This document shows, piece after piece, positions 8,448-18,065 of a DNA stretch of 64,000 bases (its first letter is position 1; the number at the start of each line of letters is the position of its first letter). This DNA comes from SAR86 cluster bacterium (GTDB lineage Bacteria > Pseudomonadota > Gammaproteobacteria > Magnimaribacterales > AG-339-G14): NCBI GenBank assembly GCA_023703675.1, contig CP097974.1:457288-521287 (forward strand), in the 5' to 3' direction. The notes below the pieces were generated by a model. That model was not told the DNA's origin, did not search any database, and was given only the letters and a program-made list of their open reading frames with translations. The translations under genes were made by a program, and so were the position numbers.

Positions 8448-9046
8448 TGTTTATTACTTTTGAAGGAATTGAGGGATCCGGTAAAACAACCCAAATAAAT
8501 TTTCTAAAAGATTTTTTTAAAGAAAAATCAATTAAAGCTGTATTTACAAAAGAACCCGGATCATCAAAAATTGGCGGTGAAATAAGAAATATCTTATTGA
8601 ATAAAAATCTAAATTTATCACCCTACGCTGAACTATTTCTAATTTTTGCTGATAGATCACAACATGTTGAAGAAATAATTAAACCAAAATTAAGTGCAGA
8701 CTTCTTAGTTGTCTCTGATAGATATATTGATTCGACATTTGCTTATCAAGGCGAGGGCAGGTCTATAGGACATGAAGAAATATCAAAAATAATCAAAAAA
8801 ATGAATTTACCCTTGCCCGATAAGACCTTCTTATTAGATCTTCCTGTTTCTGAAGGCCTAAGGAGAGCAAAAAAAAGAGCGGAGTTTGACAGATTTGAGT
8901 CTGAGGAATTAGCTTTTCATGAGAAAGTTAGAAACGCTTATCTTAAAATTTATGAAGAAAATAAAAATAGAATTATAAAAATTGACGCTACGAAATCTCC
9001 AAATAAAATATTCGATGAAATCGAAAAAAATTTAGAAATTGAATGA
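8447..9046 (+). CDS. tmk: Thymidylate kinase
   Basis: Phosphorylates dTMP to dTDP in dTTP synthesis. P-loop GIEGSGKTTQ (residues 7-16), the DRY motif in SDRYIDSTFAYQGEGR, and a LID region with RRAKKRAEFDRFE are visible. The length of 199 residues is normal. Start and upstream stop share one base (TAATG), and the 3' end overlaps holB by 8 nt. The order mltG-tmk-holB is the E. coli one. Confidence 0.96.
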   Translation: MFITFEGIEGSGKTTQINFLKDFFKEKSIKAVFTKEPGSSKIGGEIRNILLNKNLNLSPYAELFLIFADRSQHVEEIIKPKLSADFLVVSDRYIDSTFAYQGEGRSIGHEEISKIIKKMNLPLPDKTFLLDLPVSEGLRRAKKRAEFDRFESEELAFHEKVRNAYLKIYEENKNRIIKIDATKSPNKIFDEIEKNLEIE

Positions 9047-10022
9047 ATTAAAAGAAAAAATTAATCCTTTATTAAAAGAGTATTTAGATTTTTTTAATAA
9101 GGATTCACTTTCACATGGATACTTAATATCTGGTGAAAATGGACTAGGCAAAAAAGATTTAGTTAGAGTCTTAAGTGAGTCAATCCTTTGCAAGAATAGT
9201 AACGAGTTATTTGAGGCTTGTGGCGAGTGTAATGCTAGTAAATTAATGCAATCTGGCAACCATCCTGATTATCATTTTATTGAGGAGGAAGCTGGTTCAA
9301 AAATAATTAAAATAGGTCAGTTAAGGGGAAATAAGAAAAAAAATGATTCACATGAAGGAATTGTTAACTCAATATTTGAGACTCCTCTAGTATCATCATC
9401 AAAGGTATTCGTAATAAATAATGCACATTTAATGAATGACGAATCACAAAATTTTATCTTAAAAATTCTGGAAGAACCTCCAAAGGAATCATTTATTTTT
9501 TTGATCTCTTCAAATCCCTTTCTTTTGAAAAAAACTCTTCTAAGTCGTCTATCTCATTTACAAATTAAATTTCCAGATATATCAAACTTAAAAGAATATT
9601 TTTCTGAAAAAAGAATAGAAATTGACGAAAGAGATTATGAATTATTAAAAGGAGAAGATCTTGTTAATTTTTCCGCTGCCAAATTAGAAGATTTAAGAGA
9701 AAGTTGGGAAGATTTCACTAAGGATTTAGTAAATATAAGTTCGTATAAGGAGATCGAAAAAATTTCTTCAAAATGGGATGACGATTCAGTACAAGATAAA
9801 TTAATTTGGCTATCAAAAATTATTTTAGAGTCATTTAAAAAAAGACTCGATTCAAATTTTAAAGCTACTTTTTTATCTTCTGATTTAAATCTAGACAGAA
9901 AGTCTTTGATCGATCTTTCAGAAATTTTTAAAAATATTCAAAATATATTGATTGATCTAAATTCAGGAGTAAATCTTAATAATAAAATTCAAATTAAAAG
10001 CTTACTTTCAAATCTAAATTAG
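9039..10022 (+). CDS. holB: DNA polymerase III subunit delta'
   Basis: Clamp-loader subunit that works with DnaX and delta to load the sliding clamp. It has the N-terminal AAA+ fold without a canonical Walker A, zinc-module cysteines (ILCK, ACGEC), LMQSGNHPDYHFI, and the KILEEPPKESFIFLI block characteristic of delta'. Start is TTG at 9039, inside tmk; the ATG at 9043 is in another frame. 327 residues, about normal. Its stop overlaps the convergent dehydrogenase gene by 4 nt. Confidence 0.92.
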   Translation: MNELKEKINPLLKEYLDFFNKDSLSHGYLISGENGLGKKDLVRVLSESILCKNSNELFEACGECNASKLMQSGNHPDYHFIEEEAGSKIIKIGQLRGNKKKNDSHEGIVNSIFETPLVSSSKVFVINNAHLMNDESQNFILKILEEPPKESFIFLISSNPFLLKKTLLSRLSHLQIKFPDISNLKEYFSEKRIEIDERDYELLKGEDLVNFSAAKLEDLRESWEDFTKDLVNISSYKEIEKISSKWDDDSVQDKLIWLSKIILESFKKRLDSNFKATFLSSDLNLDRKSLIDLSEIFKNIQNILIDLNSGVNLNNKIQIKSLLSNLN

Positions 10023-11098
10023 ATCGGATTTACCTTAATTATTTTTGCATTTGCTTTATCGGTTAGAAGGTAAATGTCGCCATCAGGAGATTCAAAAATA
10101 TTTCTAATTCTAGAATTAAGTTCAGAAAAAAGAATTTCTTCATCCAAATTACCATCTTCAAGAAATTTTATTTTTCTTACATCTCTTGAAACAAGTGCTG
10201 ATACGAACAAAGAATCAGTCCAACTTGGAAATCTTGTTCCTTTGTAGATCATCATACTTGATGGTGCTATTGAAGGAGTCCAATGCAAAAGGGGCTGTTC
10301 CATTCCTTTCATCTCTGTAAAAGGTGAAATTAATGCTCCTGAATAATCAATGCCATAAGTAATTACAGGCCAACCATAATTTTTTCCTGCTTCGATCAAA
10401 TTAATTTCATCTCCACCTTGAGGCCCATGTTCATGTTCAATTATCCTTCCATCGGAAAGCACTACTAAACCTTGCATATTTCTATGACCAAATGAAAAAA
10501 TATCTTTGAGATTTTCTGTCTCAAAAAAAGGATTGTCTAACGGAATTTGACCATTATCTTTGATTCTTACTATTTTACCAAAATGATTATCAAGATCTTG
10601 AGCCTGCTCTCTGTAATCAAAACCATCTCCACTTGTTATTAATAAAGAATTATCATCAAGAAATGCCATTTTTGCTCCGTAATGAACCGGCGGATTTCTC
10701 AGAGCTTTAGCTGAAAATATATTTTCTAAGTCTGTTACAGAATTATTTGTGATTCTTAGCCTATCAACAACGAGGGTATTTTGATCGTTGGCTACTTTTT
10801 TCGAATAACTAATGTATATCCAACCATTCTGCGAATAATTTGGATGCAAAACAATCCCAGAAAGTCCACCTTGTCCTCTAAATAAGACTTTTGGGACATT
10901 TTCAATTTCTATAATTTTTTTAGTCTTAAGATTTATTTTTTTTAATTTACCAGGAAGCTCTGTGAGTAAAATCTCTTCTTTTGAAATAAAAACTGCTTCC
11001 CATGGGAAGTCCAATTTCTCAATAACAGTTTCTAATTTATATTCGGCGAAAATATTTGAAGAAACAAATAAAATTAATAAGGCAATTGTCTTTTTCAT
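10019..11098 (-). CDS. PQQ-dependent aldose sugar dehydrogenase, secreted
   Basis: Soluble-glucose-dehydrogenase-type beta-propeller (YliI/Asd family) expected to oxidise aldoses in the periplasm with PQQ. A signal peptide (residues 1-18, cleavage after IFA) leads into blocks typical of the family: GQGGLSGIVLHPNY, HYGAKMAF, SGDGFDYREQAQD, GHRNMQG, EHGPQGGDEINLIEAGKNYGW. 359 residues. It is the first gene of an accessory block; no pqq biosynthesis genes are in the window. The protein reads as intact. The actual sugar substrate cannot be told from sequence. Confidence 0.88.
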   Translation of the reverse strand: MKKTIALLILFVSSNIFAEYKLETVIEKLDFPWEAVFISKEEILLTELPGKLKKINLKTKKIIEIENVPKVLFRGQGGLSGIVLHPNYSQNGWIYISYSKKVANDQNTLVVDRLRITNNSVTDLENIFSAKALRNPPVHYGAKMAFLDDNSLLITSGDGFDYREQAQDLDNHFGKIVRIKDNGQIPLDNPFFETENLKDIFSFGHRNMQGLVVLSDGRIIEHEHGPQGGDEINLIEAGKNYGWPVITYGIDYSGALISPFTEMKGMEQPLLHWTPSIAPSSMMIYKGTRFPSWTDSLFVSALVSRDVRKIKFLEDGNLDEEILFSELNSRIRNIFESPDGDIYLLTDKANAKIIKVNPI

Positions 11099-11136
11099 AT
11101 TAATATTATAAAAATAATTTAAATTTTTTATATTTT

Positions 11137-11577
11137 ATGCTTTTTACAATTAAATTAGTTAGCATTTTTCTTTTTAGCACATTAGTAGCGGTTTTTTTAT
11201 CTGTGCCAATCACAAGTGTTTCTTATTTATACTGGTTGAGCTCAAGGGAGATATCAATTGGCATAGATATTTTATTTAAAAGTTTATCTCATGATTGGCT
11301 ATATTTTTCACCTATTCTTTTCATAGTTTATTCAGTAGGGTTTTTTGCAGCTTTTATTGTTTCTAAACTTGCTCTATCAGTAATAAAGATTGATAAAAGA
11401 ATTGCTTATGGTCTGGCAGGCGCTGCTTCTGTCGCAACAGTTTTATATCTATCTGTAGCGTTATTGTTTGAAACACAGATCATCGCTGGCAATAGATATT
11501 TTTTTGGATGGATCTTCCATATAATCTTTGGTTTTTTTGGAGGATATATTTTTGCTTCTTTACTAAAAAAGATATAA
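11137..11577 (+). CDS. Small integral membrane protein of unknown function
   Basis: I do not recognise this family. The 146-residue product has about four hydrophobic segments (near residues 5-28, 55-78, 87-110 and 122-142) with basic residues in the loops and a KK tail, which suggests a polytopic inner-membrane protein. It stands 38 nt from the divergent PQQ dehydrogenase and 7 nt before the HD-domain gene, so it is probably cotranscribed with the latter. No catalytic motif is visible. Confidence 0.7.
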   Translation: MLFTIKLVSIFLFSTLVAVFLSVPITSVSYLYWLSSREISIGIDILFKSLSHDWLYFSPILFIVYSVGFFAAFIVSKLALSVIKIDKRIAYGLAGAASVATVLYLSVALLFETQIIAGNRYFFGWIFHIIFGFFGGYIFASLLKKI

Positions 11578-11584
11578 TTAAATA

Positions 11585-12154
11585 ATGAGTAAAACAGCTA
11601 AATTTACAGAAATGACAAAAGGAACTGCTGAAGACTACGTTCCAATTGTTGAAGCAGCAATGGTTCATACATCTGAACTTCCACAAAGGATCTTAGAACA
11701 TCTTGAAATGTTGAAAGGCGATCATGGAGGTTTCGCAGTTGATAGATATACCCATTGTCTTCAAACAGCAACAAGAGCTTATAGGGATGGAAGAGACGAG
11801 GAATATGTAGTCTGTGCATTGCTTCACGACATCGGAGATATTCTTGCACCTGCAAATCATGCTGACTTTGCTGCGACTTTACTTGAACCCTATATCTCAG
11901 AAAAAAATTTCTGGATTCTCAAACACCACGGCATTTTTCAAGGATATTATTTTTTTCATTTCTTGGGTCTTGATAGAGACATGAGAGATAAATATAAAGA
12001 TCATGAATATTGGAGAGACTGTGCTGAGTTTTGCGCAAAATACGACCAAAATTCTTTTGACCCTAAATATGACACTCTTCCGATAGAAACCTTCATTCCA
12101 ATGTTGGAAAGAGTTTTGTCTCAAACTAAGAAATCAATTTATAAAGCTGAATAA
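11585..12154 (+). CDS. HD-domain protein, possibly PhnZ/MIOX-like diiron oxygenase
   Basis: An HD-fold metalloprotein. In order it shows YTHCLQTA (first His), LLHDIGD (His-Asp), NHADFAATLL (His), ILKHHGIFQGYYF (His) and a late Asp in CAKYDQNSFD. This H...HD...H...H...D pattern and the LQTA/LLHDIG context resemble the mixed-valence diiron oxygenases (PhnZ, TmpB, myo-inositol oxygenase) at least as much as HD phosphohydrolases. The Lys four residues after the fourth metal His, which binds phosphonate in PhnZ, is not evident, so the substrate would differ. 189 residues. Downstream GPH symporter and DUF3604 genes hint at catabolism of an imported compound, which is inference. Confidence 0.65.
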   Translation: MSKTAKFTEMTKGTAEDYVPIVEAAMVHTSELPQRILEHLEMLKGDHGGFAVDRYTHCLQTATRAYRDGRDEEYVVCALLHDIGDILAPANHADFAATLLEPYISEKNFWILKHHGIFQGYYFFHFLGLDRDMRDKYKDHEYWRDCAEFCAKYDQNSFDPKYDTLPIETFIPMLERVLSQTKKSIYKAE

Positions 12155-12181
12155 AGCTTTAATTTCTAGTTTAATTCTTCT

Positions 12182-13624
12182 GTGACGAAATTCGTTTCTA
12201 ATCTATCTTTAATTTTATATTCTTCAGGCTCTGGAGTTATTGGAATTAATGCCGTAATTTTTGGAACTTGGGTCTTAATTTTTTATAACCAAGTTTTAGG
12301 TTTAAATCCTATTTTAGCCTCTTTGGCTTTGGGTATAGCTCTTGTCATCGACGCAATTTCAGATCCATTGATAGGAGCCTGGTCAGATAGGTTTAGGTCG
12401 AAATGGGGTAGAAGACATCCTTTTATTTACTCAAGCATCTTGCCTTTATGCATTAGTTTTTATCTTTTATTCACCGAACCAAATAGTTATTCACAATCTT
12501 ATCTCTTTTGGAAACTTTTGATTTTAGTTTTAATTATTAGAATTTCTTTGACATTTTATGAAATTCCTAGAGCTTCTCTTGGACCAGAACTTACCAAAGA
12601 TTATGATAAGCGAAACTTTGTAAATGGTTGGGCATATGTTGCCGCAGTGGTTGCAGGGACGACAGTTACTTTTGTTATGTATTCTTACTTTTTAATTGAA
12701 ACTGAAGAGTTCACTGGCAATAAAGCTTTTTTAAACCCAGATGGATATAGGTACTTTGGTTTATTATCCGGATTTTTAATTGTAATTTTCGGTTTAATTT
12801 CTGCGGCGAGTACTCACCGTTTTATTCCTTATTTACACAAAGCTGAGTCACAAGCTAGCTTTTCTATAAATAATTTTCTAAAAGAATTATTTGAGTGTTT
12901 TTCTAATAGATCGTGGCTAGTGATGCTTTTAGCGGGCGGTTTTTATGGACTGAATATTGGTATTACCAGTGGAACCTCAACTTATGTAAATACTTATTTT
13001 TGGGAATGGACACCCTCAACTATCTCTCTTTTTCCAGTCATTGCAGGAGCTGCAACTATTGTAGGTGCAATTTTAGCAATTGTTATAACTGCTGGAAGAG
13101 AAAAGAAAAATATTGCTGTTACAGTCTTCTCACTTGGTTTGATAATTGATCCATTGCCAATTTGGTTGAGATTGCTTGATGGGGTTTTCCTTATAGATTT
13201 TTTTCCTCTAAATGGAACTGACTCATTATGGTGGATAATGATAATTCATACTTCGATAGTTGATGCATTGCGAGCAATGGGCTTTGTTTTGGTAATTTCA
13301 ATGATCTATGACATTGTTGAAGACAGCCAAATTAATACAGGTAGGAGAGATGAGGGAGTTTTCATGTCTGGACCAAATTTAATCCAAAAAATTCTTTCTG
13401 GATTTGGAATTTTTCTCTTAGGAATAGTCATGCAATTTTTTGGCTTTGATAACACTAATATGTCTCAAATAGAGATTGCCCAACCTATAAGAGAATTGGT
13501 GATTTTCCAATCTATAATTGGACCAATTCTTTCATTGGCGGGTATTTTTTGTCTTTTATTTTATAATATTACTCGAGAGAAATTTCACAGAGCTATTGAT
13601 GATTTAGGTTATAGAGATAATTAA
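12182..13624 (+). CDS. GPH-family (MFS_2) cation:sugar symporter, copy 1
   Basis: Twelve-helix transporter of the glycoside-pentoside-hexuronide:cation symporter family. The diagnostic region after helix 2, DAISDPLIGAWSDRFRSKWG followed by RRHPFIY, is clear, as is ITFYEIPRASLGPEL-type sequence after helix 4. 480 residues from a GTG at 12182. The substrate is not readable; relatives move sugars or sugar acids with Na+ or H+. A clear paralogue lies at 16641-18065, with rhomboid and DUF3604 genes between. Its stop overlaps the rhomboid start by one base. Confidence 0.88.
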   Translation: MTKFVSNLSLILYSSGSGVIGINAVIFGTWVLIFYNQVLGLNPILASLALGIALVIDAISDPLIGAWSDRFRSKWGRRHPFIYSSILPLCISFYLLFTEPNSYSQSYLFWKLLILVLIIRISLTFYEIPRASLGPELTKDYDKRNFVNGWAYVAAVVAGTTVTFVMYSYFLIETEEFTGNKAFLNPDGYRYFGLLSGFLIVIFGLISAASTHRFIPYLHKAESQASFSINNFLKELFECFSNRSWLVMLLAGGFYGLNIGITSGTSTYVNTYFWEWTPSTISLFPVIAGAATIVGAILAIVITAGREKKNIAVTVFSLGLIIDPLPIWLRLLDGVFLIDFFPLNGTDSLWWIMIIHTSIVDALRAMGFVLVISMIYDIVEDSQINTGRRDEGVFMSGPNLIQKILSGFGIFLLGIVMQFFGFDNTNMSQIEIAQPIRELVIFQSIIGPILSLAGIFCLLFYNITREKFHRAIDDLGYRDN

Positions 13625-14403
13625 TGTTTTTTCCAATTTCTGACGAAAATCCAAGTAAAAATAAACCTTTTATAACTTATTGTTTGATAGGTCTCTGTAT
13701 TTTCTCATTTGTTTTGCAATATCTAGCTCAGATGAACCAAGAGATGTTTGTAAATCTCGGGTTTGTTCCAAATACCTTTTTTAATTCAATTCTATCAATA
13801 GAAGCATATATTCCAATAATTACTTCTATGTTTCTCCACGGCGGTTTAGCTCATATTGGAGGCAATATGCTCTACCTTTGGATCTTTGGAGATAACGTAG
13901 AAGATTCTATGGGGAGGACTAGATTTATATTTTTTTATTTTTTATGCGGAGGTATTGCAGCAATTTCACAAGGCTTAGTTGACCCAACTTCTAACATACC
14001 AATGGTTGGTGCAAGTGGGGCTATTGCGGGCGTTCTTGGGGCATACTTAATTCTATATCCGAGAGCTAACGTAAAGTGTCTAATTTTTATAATAATAATT
14101 ATTCAAATGATTAGAGTACCTGCTTTTATTGTTTTAGGTTTTTGGATATTTGGTCAATTTTTTAGCGCTCCTTTTTCTTTAGATTCCGAAGGTGGAACAG
14201 CTTATTTCGCCCACATTGGAGGATTTATTGCAGGTATGATCTTGATTCCATTTTTTAAAAAGAAAGAAACGAAACTATTTAATCATAAGGCTAGCCCAGC
14301 ATGGACTGTTTTTAGTGACAAAGATAATATAAATAATTCAGGTAAAAATTTTTTACAAGACTTTATAAATAAATCAGAGAATGAGATAAAGAGAAGAAAA
14401 TGA
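13624..14403 (+). CDS. Rhomboid-family intramembrane serine protease
   Basis: Membrane protease that cuts substrate helices within the bilayer. It contains the HGGLAHIGGNMLYLWIFGD loop (HxxxN), the catalytic Ser131 in GASGAIAG and His197 in AHIGGFIAG, on six predicted helices. The extra basic C-terminal tail (about 50 residues) is cytoplasmic by inference. 259 residues. It overlaps both neighbours by a few bases, so it is translated with the GPH symporter and the DUF3604 protein, an unusual partnership. Active-site residues are all present. Confidence 0.92.
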   Translation: MFFPISDENPSKNKPFITYCLIGLCIFSFVLQYLAQMNQEMFVNLGFVPNTFFNSILSIEAYIPIITSMFLHGGLAHIGGNMLYLWIFGDNVEDSMGRTRFIFFYFLCGGIAAISQGLVDPTSNIPMVGASGAIAGVLGAYLILYPRANVKCLIFIIIIIQMIRVPAFIVLGFWIFGQFFSAPFSLDSEGGTAYFAHIGGFIAGMILIPFFKKKETKLFNHKASPAWTVFSDKDNINNSGKNFLQDFINKSENEIKRRK

Positions 14404-16637
14404 TTAGAAGAATTTTATTAAGGTTTTTATTTTGGGGAGTAGGTTTGTTCCTCTCTTTTTTATTGATTGCCTTTTTATATTTTTTTGCTTTTTATTTTAA
14501 TTTTTTTGGTTCTTTGGAAGACTCAGGTATGAACATCAAAACTTCTTATCCTGACGAATTAGTTCAATCGAGAATTCAGTCGCAAATAGAAGTGTCTCAC
14601 AGCGATACTCAAATTTTATTTGGCGATACCCATGTACATTCTACTCATTCTCTTGATGCATTCTTGTGGAGCTTGCCGAACAGTCAAGGCGAAGGACCCC
14701 ATTTAATGGCAGACGCTTGCGATTATGCAAGATTTTGTTCAGCAATAGATTTTTGGGTAATGACAGATCATGCTGAAGGAAGTACCCCAAGGAAGTGGGG
14801 TGAAACTATTAAAGCTGTTCAGAATTGCAACAAAGTAAATCAGAATAAAAATTTGAAAGATACTATAAGTTTTGTTGGATATGAATGGACACAAATCTCA
14901 CCAGACATTGATGAGCATTATGGCCATAAAAACGTTCTCTTCTTAGAAACAGATAATGATTTATTGCCAGGAATTCCATATGGAGCTGCAGGTTATGCAT
15001 CTGATGGATTTAGAGATAATGATAATTTACCCACGGTAAAACAAAATATGGTTGCTTCATCCGTGGTTGATTTTTCAAACAGACAAAGATACGCGGATTT
15101 TATTAGCTTTGTTGAAGAGGTACTTGCCCACCCAGATTGCGATATGTCGGATCCTGACCCAAGAAATTGTTACCGCTCTGTAAGATCTCCTAAAGAGCTA
15201 TTTGAAGTATTAGATGACGTAAAATCTGATTCTATTGTTATACCTCATGGGAATTCTTGGGGATATTACACACCCGCTGAGTCAAATTGGGATAAACAAT
15301 TATCTGATCAGCATGATCCAAATCGTCAAATTTCTATAGAAATTTTTTCAGGACATGGAAATTCAGAAGAATACAGACCTTGGTCGGCGACAAAAACCGA
15401 AAATTCTATTGCAATATGTCCACCACCATCTAAAAATTATTTACCTTCATGTTGGCGCGCTGGAGAAATAGTTTTAGAAAGGTGTCTAGCTGAAGATTTA
15501 GATGAGAGCCTTTGTTTAGAAAAATCTGAACTAGCAAAAAAAAATTATATTGACGGAGGTAACTTCGGACATTGGGCGCTTAGTGGTGTAGAACCTGAGG
15601 ATTGGCTGAATTCAGGACAATGCAATGATTGTTTCGTTCCAGCATTTAACATGCGTCCAAAAGGATCAGTTCAGTATGCATTGGCTTCAAGAAAATTTTA
15701 TGAAGATAAGATAGTGCAATTTGATTTTGGATTTATCGCTTCAAGCGATAACCATCGATCTAAACCAGGTACCGGTTACAAAGCGATTGATAGATTACTT
15801 ACCACTGAAGCAAACGGTGCAGCTTCACCATTTGTAAGATCAAATTTCTTTCCTTACGAAGAAAAAACTATAGACTCCAGAAAAGTTATTCCAGAAGAAA
15901 TTAACACTCCTAGCGAACTAACTATGTATGAAGCAGAAAGACAGTCTTCTTTTTTTACTACGGGCGGACTAGCTGCTGTGCATGTAAATTCAAGATCTAG
16001 AGAAGGAATATGGGAAGGATTTAAAAATAAAGAAACTTACGCTACAAGCGGCCCACGAATTCTTTTATGGTTTGACTTAATAACTACTGCAGAAACTTTT
16101 CCAATGGGAAGTAAAATAAGTTCTGAGAGAAACCCCGTCTTTGAAGTTAAAGCTGTTGGTTCATTTAAACAAAAACCAGGTTGTCCTGAATTCAATTTAT
16201 CCAATGCTGATGCGACAAGATTAAAAAAAATATGTAAAGGTGAGTGTTATAACCCTTCTGAAGAAAGACGGAACATCACAAGAATTGAAGTAGTTAAAAT
16301 TACACCACAAAATTATAATGATGAGCCAATTGGACCTTTAATCAAAGATGCTTGGAAGGTTTTCGAATGCGAGCCAAGTCAAGAAGGTTGTAAGATAAGA
16401 TTTACTGACAAGGATTTTTTAAAGGATGGAAGAGATAGCGTTTATTATGTAAGGGCAATTGAAGAACCTTCTCTCAGAGTAAACGGAGATAATTTAAGAT
16501 GTGAATACGATGATGAAGGAAATTGTGTCAAAGTAAATATTTGTCATGGAAGTTATTTAACAGATAAAAATGATAATTGTCTTGCCCCCTCTGAAGAAAG
16601 AGCTTGGTCTTCTCCGATATACGTGAATAGAATATAA
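14400..16637 (+). CDS. DUF3604 protein, PHP-like putative metal-dependent hydrolase
   Basis: A 745-residue protein with an N-terminal membrane anchor (about residues 4-35) and a large exported domain. FGDTHVHSTHSLDAFLW near residue 78 is the metal-binding opening of DUF3604 and resembles PHP-superfamily phosphoesterases; further His/Asp motifs (MTDHAEGS, VIPHGNSWG, FIASSDNHRSKPGTG) fit the same fold. Many cysteines in the C-terminal third suggest a periplasmic, disulfide-bonded protein. No biochemical function is established for this family that I can name with confidence. It lies between two GPH transporters. Confidence 0.85.
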   Translation: MIRRILLRFLFWGVGLFLSFLLIAFLYFFAFYFNFFGSLEDSGMNIKTSYPDELVQSRIQSQIEVSHSDTQILFGDTHVHSTHSLDAFLWSLPNSQGEGPHLMADACDYARFCSAIDFWVMTDHAEGSTPRKWGETIKAVQNCNKVNQNKNLKDTISFVGYEWTQISPDIDEHYGHKNVLFLETDNDLLPGIPYGAAGYASDGFRDNDNLPTVKQNMVASSVVDFSNRQRYADFISFVEEVLAHPDCDMSDPDPRNCYRSVRSPKELFEVLDDVKSDSIVIPHGNSWGYYTPAESNWDKQLSDQHDPNRQISIEIFSGHGNSEEYRPWSATKTENSIAICPPPSKNYLPSCWRAGEIVLERCLAEDLDESLCLEKSELAKKNYIDGGNFGHWALSGVEPEDWLNSGQCNDCFVPAFNMRPKGSVQYALASRKFYEDKIVQFDFGFIASSDNHRSKPGTGYKAIDRLLTTEANGAASPFVRSNFFPYEEKTIDSRKVIPEEINTPSELTMYEAERQSSFFTTGGLAAVHVNSRSREGIWEGFKNKETYATSGPRILLWFDLITTAETFPMGSKISSERNPVFEVKAVGSFKQKPGCPEFNLSNADATRLKKICKGECYNPSEERRNITRIEVVKITPQNYNDEPIGPLIKDAWKVFECEPSQEGCKIRFTDKDFLKDGRDSVYYVRAIEEPSLRVNGDNLRCEYDDEGNCVKVNICHGSYLTDKNDNCLAPSEERAWSSPIYVNRI

Positions 16638-16640
16638 CTT

Positions 16641-18065
16641 ATGAAAGATACAAAATTGCCAGTTTCCACCAAACTTTATTATGGTTTTGGATCAATGGCA
16701 TTTGGAATTAAAGACAATGCTTTTGCTTATTTTTTACTTTTTGTTTATGTGCAAGTATTTGGATTGTCTCCAGATTTAGCCGGATTAGCTATTCTTTTGA
16801 TGTTAATTTTTGATGCTATTTCTGATCCTCTCGTTGGTTATTTTTCTGATAATACAAAAACAAAATGGGGCAGAAGGCATCCCTACATTTATTTGTCAGC
16901 GTTACCAGTATGTATTTCTTTTTTTGTATTGTGGATTCCTCCATTGGATTTAACGCAGTTTCAATTATTTTCATACTTACTTTTAGTTGGAATTTTTATT
17001 AGAACGGCTATTACTTTTTACGAAATTCCTAGTATGGCCTTAGGACCCGAATTGTCTAAAGATTACATTGAAAGAAGTTCTTTGCTTGCTTATAGATATT
17101 GGTTTGGATGGTGGGGAGGTCTTGCAGTTTGGTGTTCTTTATGGATTTTTGTTGTTTATAGCAGCTACACGGGCACAACAGACGCCAGGTATCTACCTTC
17201 AACATGGCAATCATATGGGTTAGCTTGTGGAGTGGTCATGTTTATTGCAATCATGGTTACTGCTTTAGGAACTCACCGTCACATTAATGATTTATTCACG
17301 CCCGAGCCAAATAAACTTTCTTTAAGAAATACCTTGAGCCAGTTATGGGAGACCTTAACCGTAAGTAGAGATTACTTAGTTTTATTTTTGGCGGGAATTA
17401 TTACTGCAGTTGCATCTGGAATCTCTACAAATCTTACTTTGTTCTATTACAGTTTTTTTTGGGAATTCACTCCCTTAAATATTTTGACAATAGGTTTAGC
17501 TTTATTTCTAACGCCTTTTGTAGGCATTTTAATTTCTCCTTATCTGGCTGGAAAATATGGAAAAAGAAACACAATAATATTTATGTTTTTAATTGCTTTC
17601 GTTGCAGAAAATATTGCAATTTTTATGAAAATCTTTGATTTGATGCCTTCTAACGATACTCCTTATGTTCTTTTTATTGTTCTAGCTTGTCACTGGATAG
17701 GTATTGCTGCTCAAATAATTTCATACACCACTTTAGGCTCGATGGTATTTGATACAGTTGAAGAAGTTGAAAAAATTACTGGAAGAAGAATGGAAGGTAC
17801 TTTATTGGCTGCTAGATCTTTTGCAGCAAAATGTATGAGTGGAGCAGGAGCATTCTTAGCTGGAATAGTATTATCCTTATCTTCTTGGCCGTCAGGAGCC
17901 GTAGCTGGGGAAGTGGACAACAGCACAATAATTAGCGTAGGTATTTATGCTTTATCTATTTCAACTTGTTTATGGCTTTTAGCGCTATTTATTTTTTCCA
18001 AAGTTAAAATGACAAAGGCTTCTCATGAAGGAAATTTAGATAATTTAAATTACTCTGAGACATGA
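16641..18065 (+). CDS. GPH-family (MFS_2) cation:sugar symporter, copy 2
   Basis: Twelve-helix symporter paralogous to the one at 12182-13624. It shares DAISDPLVGYFSDNTKTKWG then RRHPYIY, TFYEIPSMALGPELSKDY, and a GRRMEGTLLAARSFAAKCMSG segment typical of GPH proteins. 474 residues, ATG start 3 nt after DUF3604. Its stop overlaps the bolA start by 4 nt. Two diverged copies in one operon suggest two related substrates or import and export of substrate and product; the sequence does not decide. Confidence 0.88.
   Translation: MKDTKLPVSTKLYYGFGSMAFGIKDNAFAYFLLFVYVQVFGLSPDLAGLAILLMLIFDAISDPLVGYFSDNTKTKWGRRHPYIYLSALPVCISFFVLWIPPLDLTQFQLFSYLLLVGIFIRTAITFYEIPSMALGPELSKDYIERSSLLAYRYWFGWWGGLAVWCSLWIFVVYSSYTGTTDARYLPSTWQSYGLACGVVMFIAIMVTALGTHRHINDLFTPEPNKLSLRNTLSQLWETLTVSRDYLVLFLAGIITAVASGISTNLTLFYYSFFWEFTPLNILTIGLALFLTPFVGILISPYLAGKYGKRNTIIFMFLIAFVAENIAIFMKIFDLMPSNDTPYVLFIVLACHWIGIAAQIISYTTLGSMVFDTVEEVEKITGRRMEGTLLAARSFAAKCMSGAGAFLAGIVLSLSSWPSGAVAGEVDNSTIISVGIYALSISTCLWLLALFIFSKVKMTKASHEGNLDNLNYSET

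Noticed and set aside
11480-12124. Minus-strand open frames opposite the HD-domain and small membrane protein genes
   Set aside because: The forward genes carry family motifs or plausible membrane segments; the opposite frames do not.
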